A stretch of DNA of 36,242 nucleotides from Patescibacteria group bacterium (GCA_022703425.1 JAKLDQ010000001.1:1-36242); one strand, 5' to 3'; shown: positions 1 to 8,761, counted from the stretch's first letter. The notes: a model not told the origin generated them from the letters alone. Program-made: numbers and translations.

Positions 1-1
1 A

Positions 2-187
2 AAAAGGTCGCTGTGCTTTGTAAACCTGATTTCGTACAATCCCACTGGAATTTTTGAAGCTTCATCAAACTCTAAAATAAAAGAATTTAAGCAGATACTC
101 GAAAAAGCCGGAGTTTCCGTGACGCAACGATACAAGTTCGGGGAGAATGTTAAGGGGGCGTGCGGACAGCTCGCCGGAAAAGAGTAA
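2..187 (+). CDS. rlmN: RlmN, dual-specificity 23S rRNA/tRNA adenine-C2 methyltransferase (3' end only)
   Basis: Only the last 61 codons are inside the window; the gene runs in from the left edge. The visible part reads VNLISYNPTG, then a helix, VSVTQRYKFGENVKGACGQLAG and the stop. This matches the end of RlmN, where the VNLIPxNP strand and the ACGQLA tail containing the conserved methyl-carrying cysteine are diagnostic. RlmN is a radical-SAM enzyme that methylates A2503 of 23S rRNA and A37 of some tRNAs. The radical-SAM CxxxCxxC motif would lie upstream and cannot be seen. The stop is followed by about 120 bp of structured sequence before a terminator. Confidence 0.9.
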   Translation, partial: KRSLCFVNLISYNPTGIFEASSNSKIKEFKQILEKAGVSVTQRYKFGENVKGACGQLAGKE

Positions 188-208
188 ATAAAATTATTTT
201 TTGGTGCG

Positions 209-345
209 TATAATGTTCATAGGCGCCAAAAGCGGAACGCGGGTAGGCAAAGGACTCTGCTTATCCGCGAATGTAACCAATTTTAGGGTCGCTTGCAACC
301 GATATGCAAGAAACAAGACACCCTTTTGCCGGGGGTGTTTTGTTT
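209..345 (+). ncRNA. Candidate structured small RNA or long 3' UTR between rlmN and atpB
   Basis: This stretch has no convincing reading frame but folds well. A TATAAT box lies at 209-214, although no good -35 precedes it. A 12-bp stem (238-249 with 258-269, two or three G-U pairs, 8-nt loop AAGGACTC) is followed by a 6-bp stem (292-297 with 305-310) and the strong terminator at 311-345. I do not recognise a known RNA family. It could be an independent RNA of about 125 nt, the 3' UTR of rlmN, or a decayed element. The fold is read directly from the sequence; the RNA gene is inference. Confidence 0.4.
311..345 (+). terminator. Intrinsic terminator upstream of the atp operon
   Basis: A 13-bp stem (AAACAAGACACCC at 311-323 with 333-345, one G-U pair) encloses a 9-nt loop. 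The 3' arm is T-rich (TGTTTTGTTT). The A-rich 5' arm lets it work on either strand. It separates rlmN and the structured region from the atp promoter. Confidence 0.8.
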
Positions 346-365
346 CAAGTTAAAATTTTACCCTA

Positions 366-394
366 TTGTAAAAAACAGAATATCGTCTTATAAT
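366..394 (+). promoter_or_regulatory. Promoter of the ATP synthase operon
   Basis: TTGTAA (366-371) and TATAAT (389-394) are separated by 17 bp, close to the housekeeping sigma consensus. The predicted transcript starts near 401, giving a leader of about 50 nt to atpB, with an AAGGAG ribosome binding site at 439-444. Confidence 0.75.
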
Positions 395-451
395 AAAACC
401 TCTCAAAGCAATTTCGGGAAACCGAAACAGCTTTTTTTAAGGAGACCGGAT

Positions 452-1183
452 ATGGAGGAAATTTCACTAAAAGCGCAGGAATTATTTCAAATTGGAGGGT
501 TCAGTGTAACAAACAGTCTTTTTTTGACTCTTTTGGCCTCTATAGTTTTAGTGTCTTTTGCAGTTCTCATAAGGCGGAAGATAACAATCGTACCCGGAAA
601 ACTCCAGTCTTTTGCTGAAATGGGAATTGAAGGGTTGTTGGATCTGATGGACTCGACACTCGGATCAAGGGAAAAAGCCGAGAGATACTTCCCGCTGATT
701 GCCACAATCTTTATTTTTATAATGACCTCAAATCTGCTCGGAATATTTCCGGGAGTGGGTTCTTTAATGGCAGAAAGAGGGCATCACGAGATTCCTTTGT
801 TGCGCTCGCCCGCAGCCGACCTCAATTTTACGCTGGCATTTGCAGTGGTGTCTGTCATTGTCACAAACATACTGGGAATGGCTGCTGTCGGGGTGTTTGC
901 CCACATCGGCAAATTTATAAATTTTAAAGATCCCATCAGTTTTTTTATCGGAATATTAGAGCTGATCTCCGAGGTTGCCAAGATTATTTCGCTGTCATTC
1001 AGGCTTTTTGGAAATGTTTTCGCCGGAGAAGTTTTACTGACGATAATTTTTTCGCTCGTTCCGTATATTGTGCCCCTGCCGTTTTTGTTTTTGGAAGTAT
1101 TCGTGGGAATGATACAGGCGTTTATTTTCGCAATGATTACACTGGTATCGATTTCACTTCACACGGCAACCCACGGGCATTAA
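452..1183 (+). CDS. atpB: ATP synthase F0 subunit a
   Basis: This is the membrane stator subunit that forms the two half-channels for ions and contacts the c-ring. At 243 residues it is near the usual length. Several hydrophobic segments are visible. The family signature SLSFRLFGNVFAGE carries the essential arginine at about residue 184 (E. coli R210 equivalent). The start at 452 is chosen because AAGGAG lies 7 bp upstream and the product begins MEEISLKAQELF; a longer in-frame opening from 293 would run through the terminator and promoter and is unlikely. It is the first gene of atpB-E-F-H-A-G-D-C. Confidence 0.95.
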   Translation: MEEISLKAQELFQIGGFSVTNSLFLTLLASIVLVSFAVLIRRKITIVPGKLQSFAEMGIEGLLDLMDSTLGSREKAERYFPLIATIFIFIMTSNLLGIFPGVGSLMAERGHHEIPLLRSPAADLNFTLAFAVVSVIVTNILGMAAVGVFAHIGKFINFKDPISFFIGILELISEVAKIISLSFRLFGNVFAGEVLLTIIFSLVPYIVPLPFLFLEVFVGMIQAFIFAMITLVSISLHTATHGH

Positions 1184-1231
1184 TTTAAAAATATTTTTAA
1201 AACATATTAAATTCCATTTTTCATGTAAAAT

Positions 1232-1262
1232 TGCAAACGGGCAGAAGCAACAACAGTTTGCA
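1232..1262 (+). other. Hairpin upstream of atpE
   Basis: TGCAAAC (1232-1238) pairs with GTTTGCA (1256-1262) around a 17-nt loop in the 105-bp atpB-atpE gap. There is no T-tract after it, so it is more likely an mRNA structure than a terminator. The rest of the gap is AT-rich with no recognisable gene. Confidence 0.45.
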
Positions 1263-1288
1263 GTTATAAATGAAATGGACAATAAATC

Positions 1289-1519
1289 ATGGACGCAGAG
1301 TCAATTCGAATATTGGCAGTGGCCGGAACAATCGTTCTCGGAGCGATATTCCCGGCAATTTCAATCGGCTGGATCGGTTCAACCGCATTGAGATCAATCG
1401 GCAGAAACCCTGAATCAGCTTCAAAGGTTCAGACAATGGCGATTTTGGCCATTGCTTTCGCCGAAGCTATCGCAATTTATGCGCTTGTTGTCGCTTTGAT
1501 ATTAAAGTTCGTTGCCTAA
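1289..1519 (+). CDS. atpE: ATP synthase F0 subunit c
   Basis: A 76-residue proteolipid with two membrane helices joined by the polar RNPE loop (residues 39-42). The ion-binding carboxylate is E59 in FAEAIAIYALV. Positions that bind sodium in Na+-type c subunits (Gln in helix 1, Ser/Thr after the Glu) are I26 and A60 here, so the ring is probably proton-coupled; this is inference from alignment to the Ilyobacter c subunit. No clear Shine-Dalgarno precedes the ATG. Hairpins lie on both sides of the gene (1232-1262 and 1537-1565). Confidence 0.95.
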   Translation: MDAESIRILAVAGTIVLGAIFPAISIGWIGSTALRSIGRNPESASKVQTMAILAIAFAEAIAIYALVVALILKFVA

Positions 1520-1536
1520 CTGGAATCCGGAATCTG

Positions 1537-1565
1537 TGCGAACGTGCACGCAACGCACGCTCGCA
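1537..1565 (+). other. Hairpin between atpE and atpF
   Basis: TGCGAACGTGC (1537-1547) pairs with GCACGCTCGCA (1555-1565) with one A-C mismatch and a 7-nt loop. It begins 17 nt after the atpE stop and has no following T-tract. It may stabilise the atpE part of the transcript or mark a processing site. Confidence 0.55.
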
Positions 1566-1606
1566 TCCTTTCGTATTTCACAATCCTATTAATTTTTTTC
1601 AATCGT

Positions 1607-2110
1607 ATGGAAAATGCTTTAATTGAACAATTAGGTATAAACTGGAAGCTTTTCGTAAGCCAGATGGTAAACTTTTTCATACTTTTGGGCGTTTTGACTT
1701 TCTTTGTTTACAAGCCTCTGATAAAAGTCATTAAAAACAGGAACGAAAAAATAAAGGAAGGGCTGGAAAAAGCAAAAGAAGCCGAGATCAGGCTTTCTGA
1801 AGTGGACAATATTTCAAAAGAGAAGATTAAAAAAGCCGAGCAGGAATCCATTCAAATCATAAAAGCCACCGAAACAAAGGCAAAAGAGCTTGAAGCGGTT
1901 CTTCAGAAAAAAGCCGAAGACAGACAGAAAGATTTGATGGCGCAAGTTGAGCAAAATTACAAAAAACAGCAGGAGGAGGCAAAACAGATGGTTTTAAAGG
2001 ACGCTGGAGAACTGGTGAAGAAAGCCATCATAAAAACAGTTGAACTTAATCCGGATCAGATTGACGAGGCGCTGGTCAAAAAAGCGATTTCCGAGCTGAA
2101 AAATTCTTAA
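1607..2110 (+). CDS. atpF: ATP synthase F0 subunit b
   Basis: A 167-residue peripheral-stalk subunit. One N-terminal membrane helix (FVSQMVNFFILLGVLTFFVY) is followed by a long, highly charged helix rich in Lys, Glu and Gln, the dimeric coiled coil that links F0 to F1. The start at 1607 (MENALIEQLGINWKLF) is preferred over an upstream in-frame ATG at 1544, which lies inside the hairpin after atpE and would add 21 atypical residues. The segment before the start lacks a Shine-Dalgarno sequence. It is followed by atpH after 17 bp. Confidence 0.93.
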   Translation: MENALIEQLGINWKLFVSQMVNFFILLGVLTFFVYKPLIKVIKNRNEKIKEGLEKAKEAEIRLSEVDNISKEKIKKAEQESIQIIKATETKAKELEAVLQKKAEDRQKDLMAQVEQNYKKQQEEAKQMVLKDAGELVKKAIIKTVELNPDQIDEALVKKAISELKNS

Positions 2111-2127
2111 AAGCCGGCCAAAAATTT

Positions 2128-2499
2128 ATGAAATATAAAACAAAAGAATACGCAAAAGCGCTGGCTGATATAATCTCGAAAGAACCAAGCCAGTCAGAGC
2201 AGACAAAAATTGTTAAGAATTTTTTGGATTTTCTGAAAAAGAACAATGACGAGAAAAAAGCAAAGGAAATTATTGCAATGGCTCAAAGCATGCATTTGAA
2301 AAAGTCCGGTAAAAGGAAAGTTACGATAGAAACTGCAAGAAAGATAAACGCAAAGGAGCTTATAAAACCGTTTTTGAAAGACGGCGACGTTGTTGAAGAG
2401 AAGATAAACAAAGAGCTGATTGCCGGAATAAAAATTATTGTTAACAGCGAAGCTCAGCTTGATTTTTCGATGCTGAGAAAAATTAATAATCTTTTTTAA
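2128..2499 (+). CDS. atpH: ATP synthase F1 subunit delta (short form)
   Basis: Delta joins the peripheral stalk to the top of F1. The protein has 123 residues, against about 175-180 in most bacteria. The start [10 protein letters not shown] matches the usual opening helix, and the C-terminal [19 protein letters not shown] matches the conserved end domain. The missing length comes from the middle, so the N-terminal helical bundle is presumably reduced. The weak overall similarity is normal for delta; position between atpF and atpA makes the assignment secure. Confidence 0.88.
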   Translation: MKYKTKEYAKALADIISKEPSQSEQTKIVKNFLDFLKKNNDEKKAKEIIAMAQSMHLKKSGKRKVTIETARKINAKELIKPFLKDGDVVEEKINKELIAGIKIIVNSEAQLDFSMLRKINNLF

Positions 2500-2510
2500 T
2501 TTTTAAGGTC

Positions 2511-4058
2511 ATGAGCAACGAAATAATAGATAAAATCAAACAAGCCATCGAGGGCTACAAAGAAAGCCCCGAGTGGGAGGAAATCGGCAAGGTTGTGGAG
2601 GTCGGAGACGGAATTGTTCGGATTTCCGGATTGAAAAATGTGCAATCTCAGGAAGTATTAACAATCGAAACCGAGAAAGAGAAAGTCCGCGCCGTTGCCT
2701 TAAACCTTGAAGAAGATTCTGTAGGAGCTTTGGTTTTGGGCGAACAAGGAGCCGTAAAATCAGGACAGACAGTAAAAAGAACAAAACAGCTTTTATCTAT
2801 TGCTGTGGGCGAACAGCTTCTCGGAAGAGTTGTTGACCCCTTTGGAAATGCTTTGGACGGCAAGGGCCCGATATTTTCAGAAAAGGACAAAAAAGATATA
2901 TATAATCTCGAAAATGATGCCCCGAACGTTCTTGCGAGAGAATCTGTAAACTATCCTCTGCACACCGGGATTAAAGCAATCGACTCGATGATTCCTATCG
3001 GCAGGGGACAGAGAGAATTGATTATCGGCGACAGGCAGACAGGAAAAACCGCGATTGCTCTGGACATGATTATCAATTCTGCATCGGCGAACACTTCGGG
3101 AGACAAATCAGCAGACAAACCTGTTGTATGCATTTACGTTGCAATCGGGCAAAAAGAATCCAAAATTGCAAAAATTGTTGAGACATTAAAAAAGAACAAT
3201 GCGTTTTCTTACACAATTGTTGTTTCTGCATCAGCATCTTCTCCGGCATCATTCTGGTATCTCGCTCCGTTTGCAGGATGCGCAATCGGCGAATATTTCC
3301 GTGACAAAGGAAAAGACGCTCTTGTAATTTACGACGACCTTTCAAAGCACGCCTGGTCATACAGGCAGATTTCTCTGCTTTTGAGAAGACCGCCGGGACG
3401 TGAGGCATATCCGGGAGATGTATTTTATCTGCACTCAAGACTGCTTGAAAGAGCGGCAAAACTGAACAAAGAAAAAGGCGGAGGCTCGCTTACGGCAATT
3501 CCGATAATTGAAACACAGCTCGGCGACGTTACAGCATATATTCCGACAAACGTGATTTCAATCACCGACGGCCAGATTTACCTTGAATCAGATTTGTTTT
3601 ATCAGGGAGTGCGTCCGGCTGTAAACGTTGGACTTTCTGTTTCCCGCGTGGGATCTTCTGCGCAGACAAAGGCAATGAAAAAAGTTGCCGGAAAGTTGAG
3701 GCTGGAATTGGCGCAGTTCCGCGAATTGCAAACATTCGTTCAGTTTGCGTCTGATGTTGACGAAACAACAAAACAAAGAATCAACAAGGGAAGGATTATC
3801 ACCGAAATTTTAAAACAGCCCGACCTGGCTCCCGCATCTTTTGAAAAGCAGGTTTTGGTTTTGTATGCGGCATTGAACGGATATTTTGATAGATTCTCTC
3901 CGGAGCAAATGCACGATGTTGAGAAAAAATTTATTGAATACATTGAAAATTTAAATAAAGATTTATTGAATAAAATAAGGGAGAAGAGAGAAATTTCAGA
4001 AGACATTGAAAAACAGATAAAAGAGGCAATTGGAAAGTTCATTGAGAGCGTTAAATAG
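2511..4058 (+). CDS. atpA: ATP synthase F1 subunit alpha
   Basis: The 515-residue non-catalytic nucleotide-binding subunit is full length. The Walker A motif GDRQTGKT lies at about residues 172-179, followed by the [31 protein letters not shown] core, and the arginine finger is in [11 protein letters not shown] at about residue 379. It starts 11 bp after atpH. Directly after its stop codon lie a 40-bp perfect palindrome and a minus-strand cassette that separates it from atpG, which is unusual because atpA and atpG are nearly always adjacent. Confidence 0.97.
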   Translation: MSNEIIDKIKQAIEGYKESPEWEEIGKVVEVGDGIVRISGLKNVQSQEVLTIETEKEKVRAVALNLEEDSVGALVLGEQGAVKSGQTVKRTKQLLSIAVGEQLLGRVVDPFGNALDGKGPIFSEKDKKDIYNLENDAPNVLARESVNYPLHTGIKAIDSMIPIGRGQRELIIGDRQTGKTAIALDMIINSASANTSGDKSADKPVVCIYVAIGQKESKIAKIVETLKKNNAFSYTIVVSASASSPASFWYLAPFAGCAIGEYFRDKGKDALVIYDDLSKHAWSYRQISLLLRRPPGREAYPGDVFYLHSRLLERAAKLNKEKGGGSLTAIPIIETQLGDVTAYIPTNVISITDGQIYLESDLFYQGVRPAVNVGLSVSRVGSSAQTKAMKKVAGKLRLELAQFRELQTFVQFASDVDETTKQRINKGRIITEILKQPDLAPASFEKQVLVLYAALNGYFDRFSPEQMHDVEKKFIEYIENLNKDLLNKIREKREISEDIEKQIKEAIGKFIESVK

Positions 4059-4061
4059 TTG

Positions 4062-4101
4062 TTTTTATTTGCTACTGAATTAATTCAGTAGCAAATAAAA
4101 A
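4062..4101. repeat. 40-bp perfect palindrome after atpA
   Basis: Two 20-bp arms meet with no spacer (4062-4081 with 4082-4101, centre GAATT/AATTC). It begins 3 bp after the atpA stop. In the atp direction it gives a hairpin with U at the 5' side and A at the 3' side, which is not a terminator. In the minus direction its first five T residues form the U-tract of the terminator hairpin next to it, so a minus-strand transcript could end in two stacked hairpins. Confidence 0.9.
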
Positions 4102-4125
4102 ACCCGTGATGCCGAGCATCACGGG
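4096..4125 (-). terminator. Terminator of the minus-strand cassette between atpA and atpG
   Basis: CCCGTGATGC pairs with GCATCACGGG (4103-4112 with 4116-4125), 10 bp with a 3-nt loop. Read on the minus strand it is followed by TTTTTTATTT, a good intrinsic terminator. On the plus strand it is followed by TATGAGATTGG, without a T-tract, so atp transcription should pass through it. Confidence 0.85.
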
Positions 4126-4138
4126 TATGAGATTGGAA

Positions 4139-4291
4139 TTATTTGGACAGTTGGGATTGTGAAGCCCAGAATTTCATCCAAGTTCTCATGCAGAGCACGC
4201 AAGAATTAGCTCTAGCGAGCATTTCTTTCATTTTCTGTTTGTCGCCCTTTACATTTGCAAGTTCTTGCTGAGTCAGACAATGGTGATCCAC
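4139..4291 (-). CDS. Possible 50-residue protein, second gene of the atpA-atpG cassette
   Basis: An open frame from GTG at 4291 to TAA at 4139 ends 14 bp before the minus-strand terminator and follows the membrane-protein gene by 49 bp. The product is mostly helical and polar (LTQQELANVKGDKQKMKEML), then NSCVLCMRTWMKFWASQ with a CxxC-like CVLC motif. No ATG is available before residue 21, and the ribosome binding site is weak (AGAG about 5 bp upstream). I recognise no family. The frame fills the space between its neighbour and the terminator, which favours a real gene, but it may also be a 3' UTR. Confidence 0.4.
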   Translation of the reverse strand: MDHHCLTQQELANVKGDKQKMKEMLARANSCVLCMRTWMKFWASQSQLSK

Positions 4292-4340
4292 TTTGTTCTC
4301 TTTCTAACAGAAAATTGTTGTCAATTTTATATGCACTTTC

Positions 4341-4559
4341 TTATCTATTCTGGGCGAGAATTGCCGAGATGGCGACGGCGAAACCGGTGCCGGTTCCCAG
4401 AAATCCCGCAATGCTAATCAGGATGTGCGAGTGCATGCATCCAATTGAGAAAATGATACCGCCAAAGCAGATCAAAAAGATGGCAACGGCAGGCACTACG
4501 ATCAAGAGCAGAATCCAGCGAAGGATTCCCAAAACCGTTTCAAGTATACAGGAGTACAT
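4341..4559 (-). CDS. Small membrane protein encoded head-on inside the atp operon
   Basis: A 72-residue protein with two strongly hydrophobic helices (about residues 10-36 and 46-68) around SIGCMHSHI. A near-ideal ribosome binding site, GGAGGTG (complement of 4564-4570), sits 4 bp before the ATG, and a TTGACA/TATTGT promoter lies 50-75 bp upstream on the same strand. No homologous family is recognised. It sits antisense between atpA and atpG. A role connected to the ATP synthase (assembly factor, atpI-like or regulator) is a guess from position. An overlapping plus-strand frame lacks such signals. Confidence 0.7.
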   Translation of the reverse strand: MYSCILETVLGILRWILLLIVVPAVAIFLICFGGIIFSIGCMHSHILISIAGFLGTGTGFAVAISAILAQNR

Positions 4560-4606
4560 GTTTCACCTCCAAAGAAGGGGGCTAGTTTACAAGGAACAAC
4601 ATAATT

Positions 4607-4635
4607 ACAATATCATATAGATTTTATAGTGTCAA
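4607..4635 (-). promoter_or_regulatory. Minus-strand promoter of the atpA-atpG cassette
   Basis: Read on the minus strand, TTGACA (4635-4630), a 17-bp spacer and TATTGT (4612-4607). The predicted start is near 4600, 40 nt before the ATG of the small membrane protein. The -35 box ends six bases before the atpG ATG, so polymerase bound here would compete with the start of atpG. Confidence 0.65.
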
Positions 4636-4640
4636 GTATA

Positions 4641-7030
<2,390 letters not shown>

Positions 7031-7046
7031 AAGATTGTTTTTGAAT

Positions 7047-7262
7047 TTACTGGACGGGAAATTCGAAGTGTATGAGAGAGTGCCAGAGGTCTGAGTCGTC
7101 GCCTTCTATATGAATGCGAAGGTTGTGTGAATCAACGCCATCGACTTTGACATTATTCGCCGTTCCTCTGATTTTCAGAGCAACTGGCGGATTCAGAAGT
7201 ACGTTTCCGTCCGTTTGCCGAAAACTTTGCGTCATTCCGATAATTTGTCTTGGCTTGAGCAT
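7047..7262 (-). CDS. Small protein encoded head-on between atpD and atpC
   Basis: A 71-residue protein without membrane helices, with alternating hydrophobic residues that suggest beta strands (NVLLNPPVALKIRG, NVKVDGVDSHNLRIHIEGDD). GGAG lies 6 bp before the ATG, a TTGACT/TATATT promoter 48-75 bp upstream and a terminator 17 bp after the stop, so it is a complete transcription unit. No family is recognised. The layout repeats that of the atpA-atpG cassette but the two proteins are unrelated by eye. Confidence 0.6.
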   Translation of the reverse strand: MLKPRQIIGMTQSFRQTDGNVLLNPPVALKIRGTANNVKVDGVDSHNLRIHIEGDDSDLWHSLIHFEFPVQ

Positions 7263-7309
7263 AGCAATCTCCGGGCAGGTTGGAAAAGAGCAGTTTATTC
7301 ATATCTCGC

Positions 7310-7337
7310 AATATATCATATTTAAATAAAAAGTCAA
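7310..7337 (-). promoter_or_regulatory. Minus-strand promoter of the atpD-atpC cassette
   Basis: Read on the minus strand, TTGACT (7337-7332), a 16-bp spacer and TATATT (7315-7310). The -35 box ends directly against the atpC ATG at 7338. The spacer end and -10 (AATATGATATATTG) resemble those of the other cassette (TATATGATATTG). Confidence 0.65.
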
Positions 7338-7580
7338 ATGAAGTTATCTGTTTATTCATTAAAAAATGTTTTGTTCCAGGGCGAGGCGGTCAGTTTGAAC
7401 TGCAAAACGGTGACTGGAGAAATCACTGTTCTTGATAACCACGAAACATATATTACTGTATTGAGCACGGGAATAATCAAAATTATTGATAAAGATAATA
7501 AAGAGCACGCTTTTCCGGTAAAATCAGGGTTTTTGGAAGTAAAAGACGGCAATGAAGTAAGGTGCATAGTTGAGCAGTAA
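7338..7580 (+). CDS. atpC: ATP synthase F1 subunit epsilon (beta-sandwich domain only)
   Basis: The 80-residue product matches the N-terminal beta-sandwich of epsilon (KLSVYSLKNVLFQGEAVSLNC, GEITVLDNHETYITVLSTGIIKI, FPVKSGFLEVKDGNEVRCIVEQ). Usual epsilon subunits have about 130-140 residues with a C-terminal pair of helices that inhibits ATP hydrolysis; that part is absent and the stop is followed at once by the operon terminator. No Shine-Dalgarno sequence is present. It is the last gene of the atp group. Confidence 0.9.
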   Translation: MKLSVYSLKNVLFQGEAVSLNCKTVTGEITVLDNHETYITVLSTGIIKIIDKDNKEHAFPVKSGFLEVKDGNEVRCIVEQ

Positions 7581-7597
7581 AACACTGCTCTTTTAAA
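7572..7597 (+). terminator. Terminator of the atp operon, overlapping the atpC stop
   Basis: GAGCAGT (7572-7578) pairs with ACTGCTC (7584-7590) and is followed by TTTTAAAATTT. The 5' arm contains the last codons and the first base of the stop codon of atpC. Confidence 0.75.
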
Positions 7598-7622
7598 ATT
7601 TGTCAGACTGGGCATAAAGGTC

Positions 7623-7650
7623 TTGCCATATGAACTTGGGGTGCTATCAT
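7623..7650 (+). promoter_or_regulatory. Promoter region of the ECF sigma gene
   Basis: TTGCCA (7623-7628) and TATCAT (7645-7650) are 16 bp apart, with TGC directly before the -10 (extended -10). Overlapping it is GAACTT (7632-7638 region), 16 bp from GTCTCT, which resembles an ECF-type promoter (GAAC at -35, GTCT at -10) and could be the site of autoregulation. Three ATATGAAC boxes occur here (7628-7635 plus, 7671-7678 minus, 7700-7707 plus). Confidence 0.5.
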
Positions 7651-7658
7651 ACAGTCTC

Positions 7659-7733
7659 TCCTATGTATTTGTTCATATATTCTTAATTGGATAAAGCTAA
7701 TATGAACATAGGATAGTATTAGCTTTTTATTGT
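7659..7733 (+). promoter_or_regulatory. Attenuator-like leader with alternative hairpins before the sigma gene
   Basis: Two exclusive folds can form. Fold 1 pairs TCCTATG and TGTTCATAT (7659-7665, 7670-7678) with ATATGAACATAGGA (7700-7713). Fold 2 is a terminator: AAAGCTAATA (7693-7702) with TATTAGCTTT (7717-7726), then TTATTGTT, ending only 8 nt before the ATG. Both use bases 7700-7702 and enclose 7703-7713, so one excludes the other. No ligand or family is recognised. Confidence 0.5.
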
Positions 7734-7740
7734 TACCTTT

Positions 7741-8325
7741 ATGCTTTCTGAACAAGAAATTTTAGAGAAAACAGACCAGGAGCTTGTAAAACTTACATTA
7801 AAACACAAAGAGTATTATACATTCTTAATGCAAAGATATGAACATAAGCTTAGAAGATATATTCTCCGGATTTCGGGCGGGAGAGCAGAAGACACAGAAG
7901 ATGTCATGCAGGAGGTTTTTATAAAAGTTTACAAAAATTTAAATGATTTCGACACAAATTTAAAGTTTTCTTCCTGGATATATCGTATTGCGCACAACGA
8001 AACAATCACTTTTTTGCGCAAAATAAACAGAAGGCCAACCACCTATAATTTTGAGATAGATGCTGTGAGGGTGCGGTCGATGAAAGAAGATCTTGATCTG
8101 GACAAGGATTTTGACCAAAAACAGCTTGCAGGGGACATTTCAAAGATAATTGGCGGAATGGACGTAAAATACAAACAGGTGCTCTTGTTAAGATACATGG
8201 AAGACAAGGACTACAAGGAAATTTCCGATATCTTAAAAAGGCCGCCCGGAACTGTTGCAACTCTTCTGCGCCAGGCAAAAGAGAGATTCAAAAAAGAAAT
8301 TTTGAAAAACAGCCGTCTCCGATAG
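7741..8325 (+). CDS. RNA polymerase sigma factor, ECF/sigma-70 family
   Basis: A 194-residue sigma factor with the two domains needed for an ECF factor. Region 2 spans about residues 20-95 (EDTEDVMQEVFIKVYKNL, then FSSWIYRIAHNETITFLRK) and region 4 about 135-190 (KQVLLLRYMEDKDYKEIS and GTVATLLRQAKERFKKEI). No sigma-1.1 or region 3 is seen. The ATG has no Shine-Dalgarno sequence and follows the terminator-like hairpin closely. The next gene, 13 bp on, encodes a membrane protein that may hold the sigma factor at the membrane. Confidence 0.9.
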   Translation: MLSEQEILEKTDQELVKLTLKHKEYYTFLMQRYEHKLRRYILRISGGRAEDTEDVMQEVFIKVYKNLNDFDTNLKFSSWIYRIAHNETITFLRKINRRPTTYNFEIDAVRVRSMKEDLDLDKDFDQKQLAGDISKIIGGMDVKYKQVLLLRYMEDKDYKEISDILKRPPGTVATLLRQAKERFKKEILKNSRLR

Positions 8326-8338
8326 GGAGATCTATTTT

Positions 8339-8761
8339 ATGCAAGAGGAAAAAAGCGTCATCGAGAAAACGATGCGGAGAATTGAGCTTGAGAGAATCAG
8401 GCCAAGATCCAAATTTTATTTCTTATTCATAAATTATTTTTTTTGGTCAGCATTTTTTATGTGCTGTTTTTTTGCGGCTCTGTCTGCGGGCGTTGCATAT
8501 CATATTGTTCTCGAAGATAGATTATATGGCGTAGACAAAGATATCATCAAAAATATTTCTCCATTTCTGCCGTATTTCTGGGTAGGGCTGACATCGCTTT
8601 TTTTGCTGGCCCTGCACCTTGTTTTTAGAAAAACAAAAGGGGGATACAGAATGGAAATATGGCTTGCTATGGCGCTGGGCGTTTTTTTTGTTGGTTTGAT
8701 GATGTTTGCTTTTGTCAGGGCAGGTATGGCCTATATTGTCCATAATTTTTTTTCAAGATAA
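8339..8761 (+). CDS. Three-helix membrane protein, possible anti-sigma partner
   Basis: A 140-residue protein with a charged N-terminal tail of about 25 residues (IEKTMRRIELERIRPRSKF) and three membrane helices (about 27-54, 76-95, 105-130). GGGAG, 9 bp before the ATG, overlaps the sigma gene stop. A cytosolic tail plus membrane anchor directly after an ECF sigma gene is the usual layout of an anti-sigma factor, but no zinc anti-sigma motif (HxxxCxxC) is present, so the role is inferred from context only. Confidence 0.55.
   Translation: MQEEKSVIEKTMRRIELERIRPRSKFYFLFINYFFWSAFFMCCFFAALSAGVAYHIVLEDRLYGVDKDIIKNISPFLPYFWVGLTSLFLLALHLVFRKTKGGYRMEIWLAMALGVFFVGLMMFAFVRAGMAYIVHNFFSR

Noticed and set aside
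238-310. A tRNA or known riboswitch in the rlmN-atpB gap
   Set aside because: No cloverleaf, T-loop GTTCRA, T-box or recognised riboswitch core could be made; left as an unassigned structured RNA.
4255-4620. A 121-residue plus-strand frame between atpA and atpG
   Set aside because: It lies opposite the membrane-protein gene, lacks a ribosome binding site and gives an unlikely basic, Pro/Met-rich product, whereas the minus-strand gene has a strong ribosome binding site, promoter and terminator.
7114-7329. A 71-residue plus-strand frame opposite the atpD-atpC cassette gene
   Set aside because: No start signals; the minus-strand frame is framed by promoter, GGAG site and terminator.
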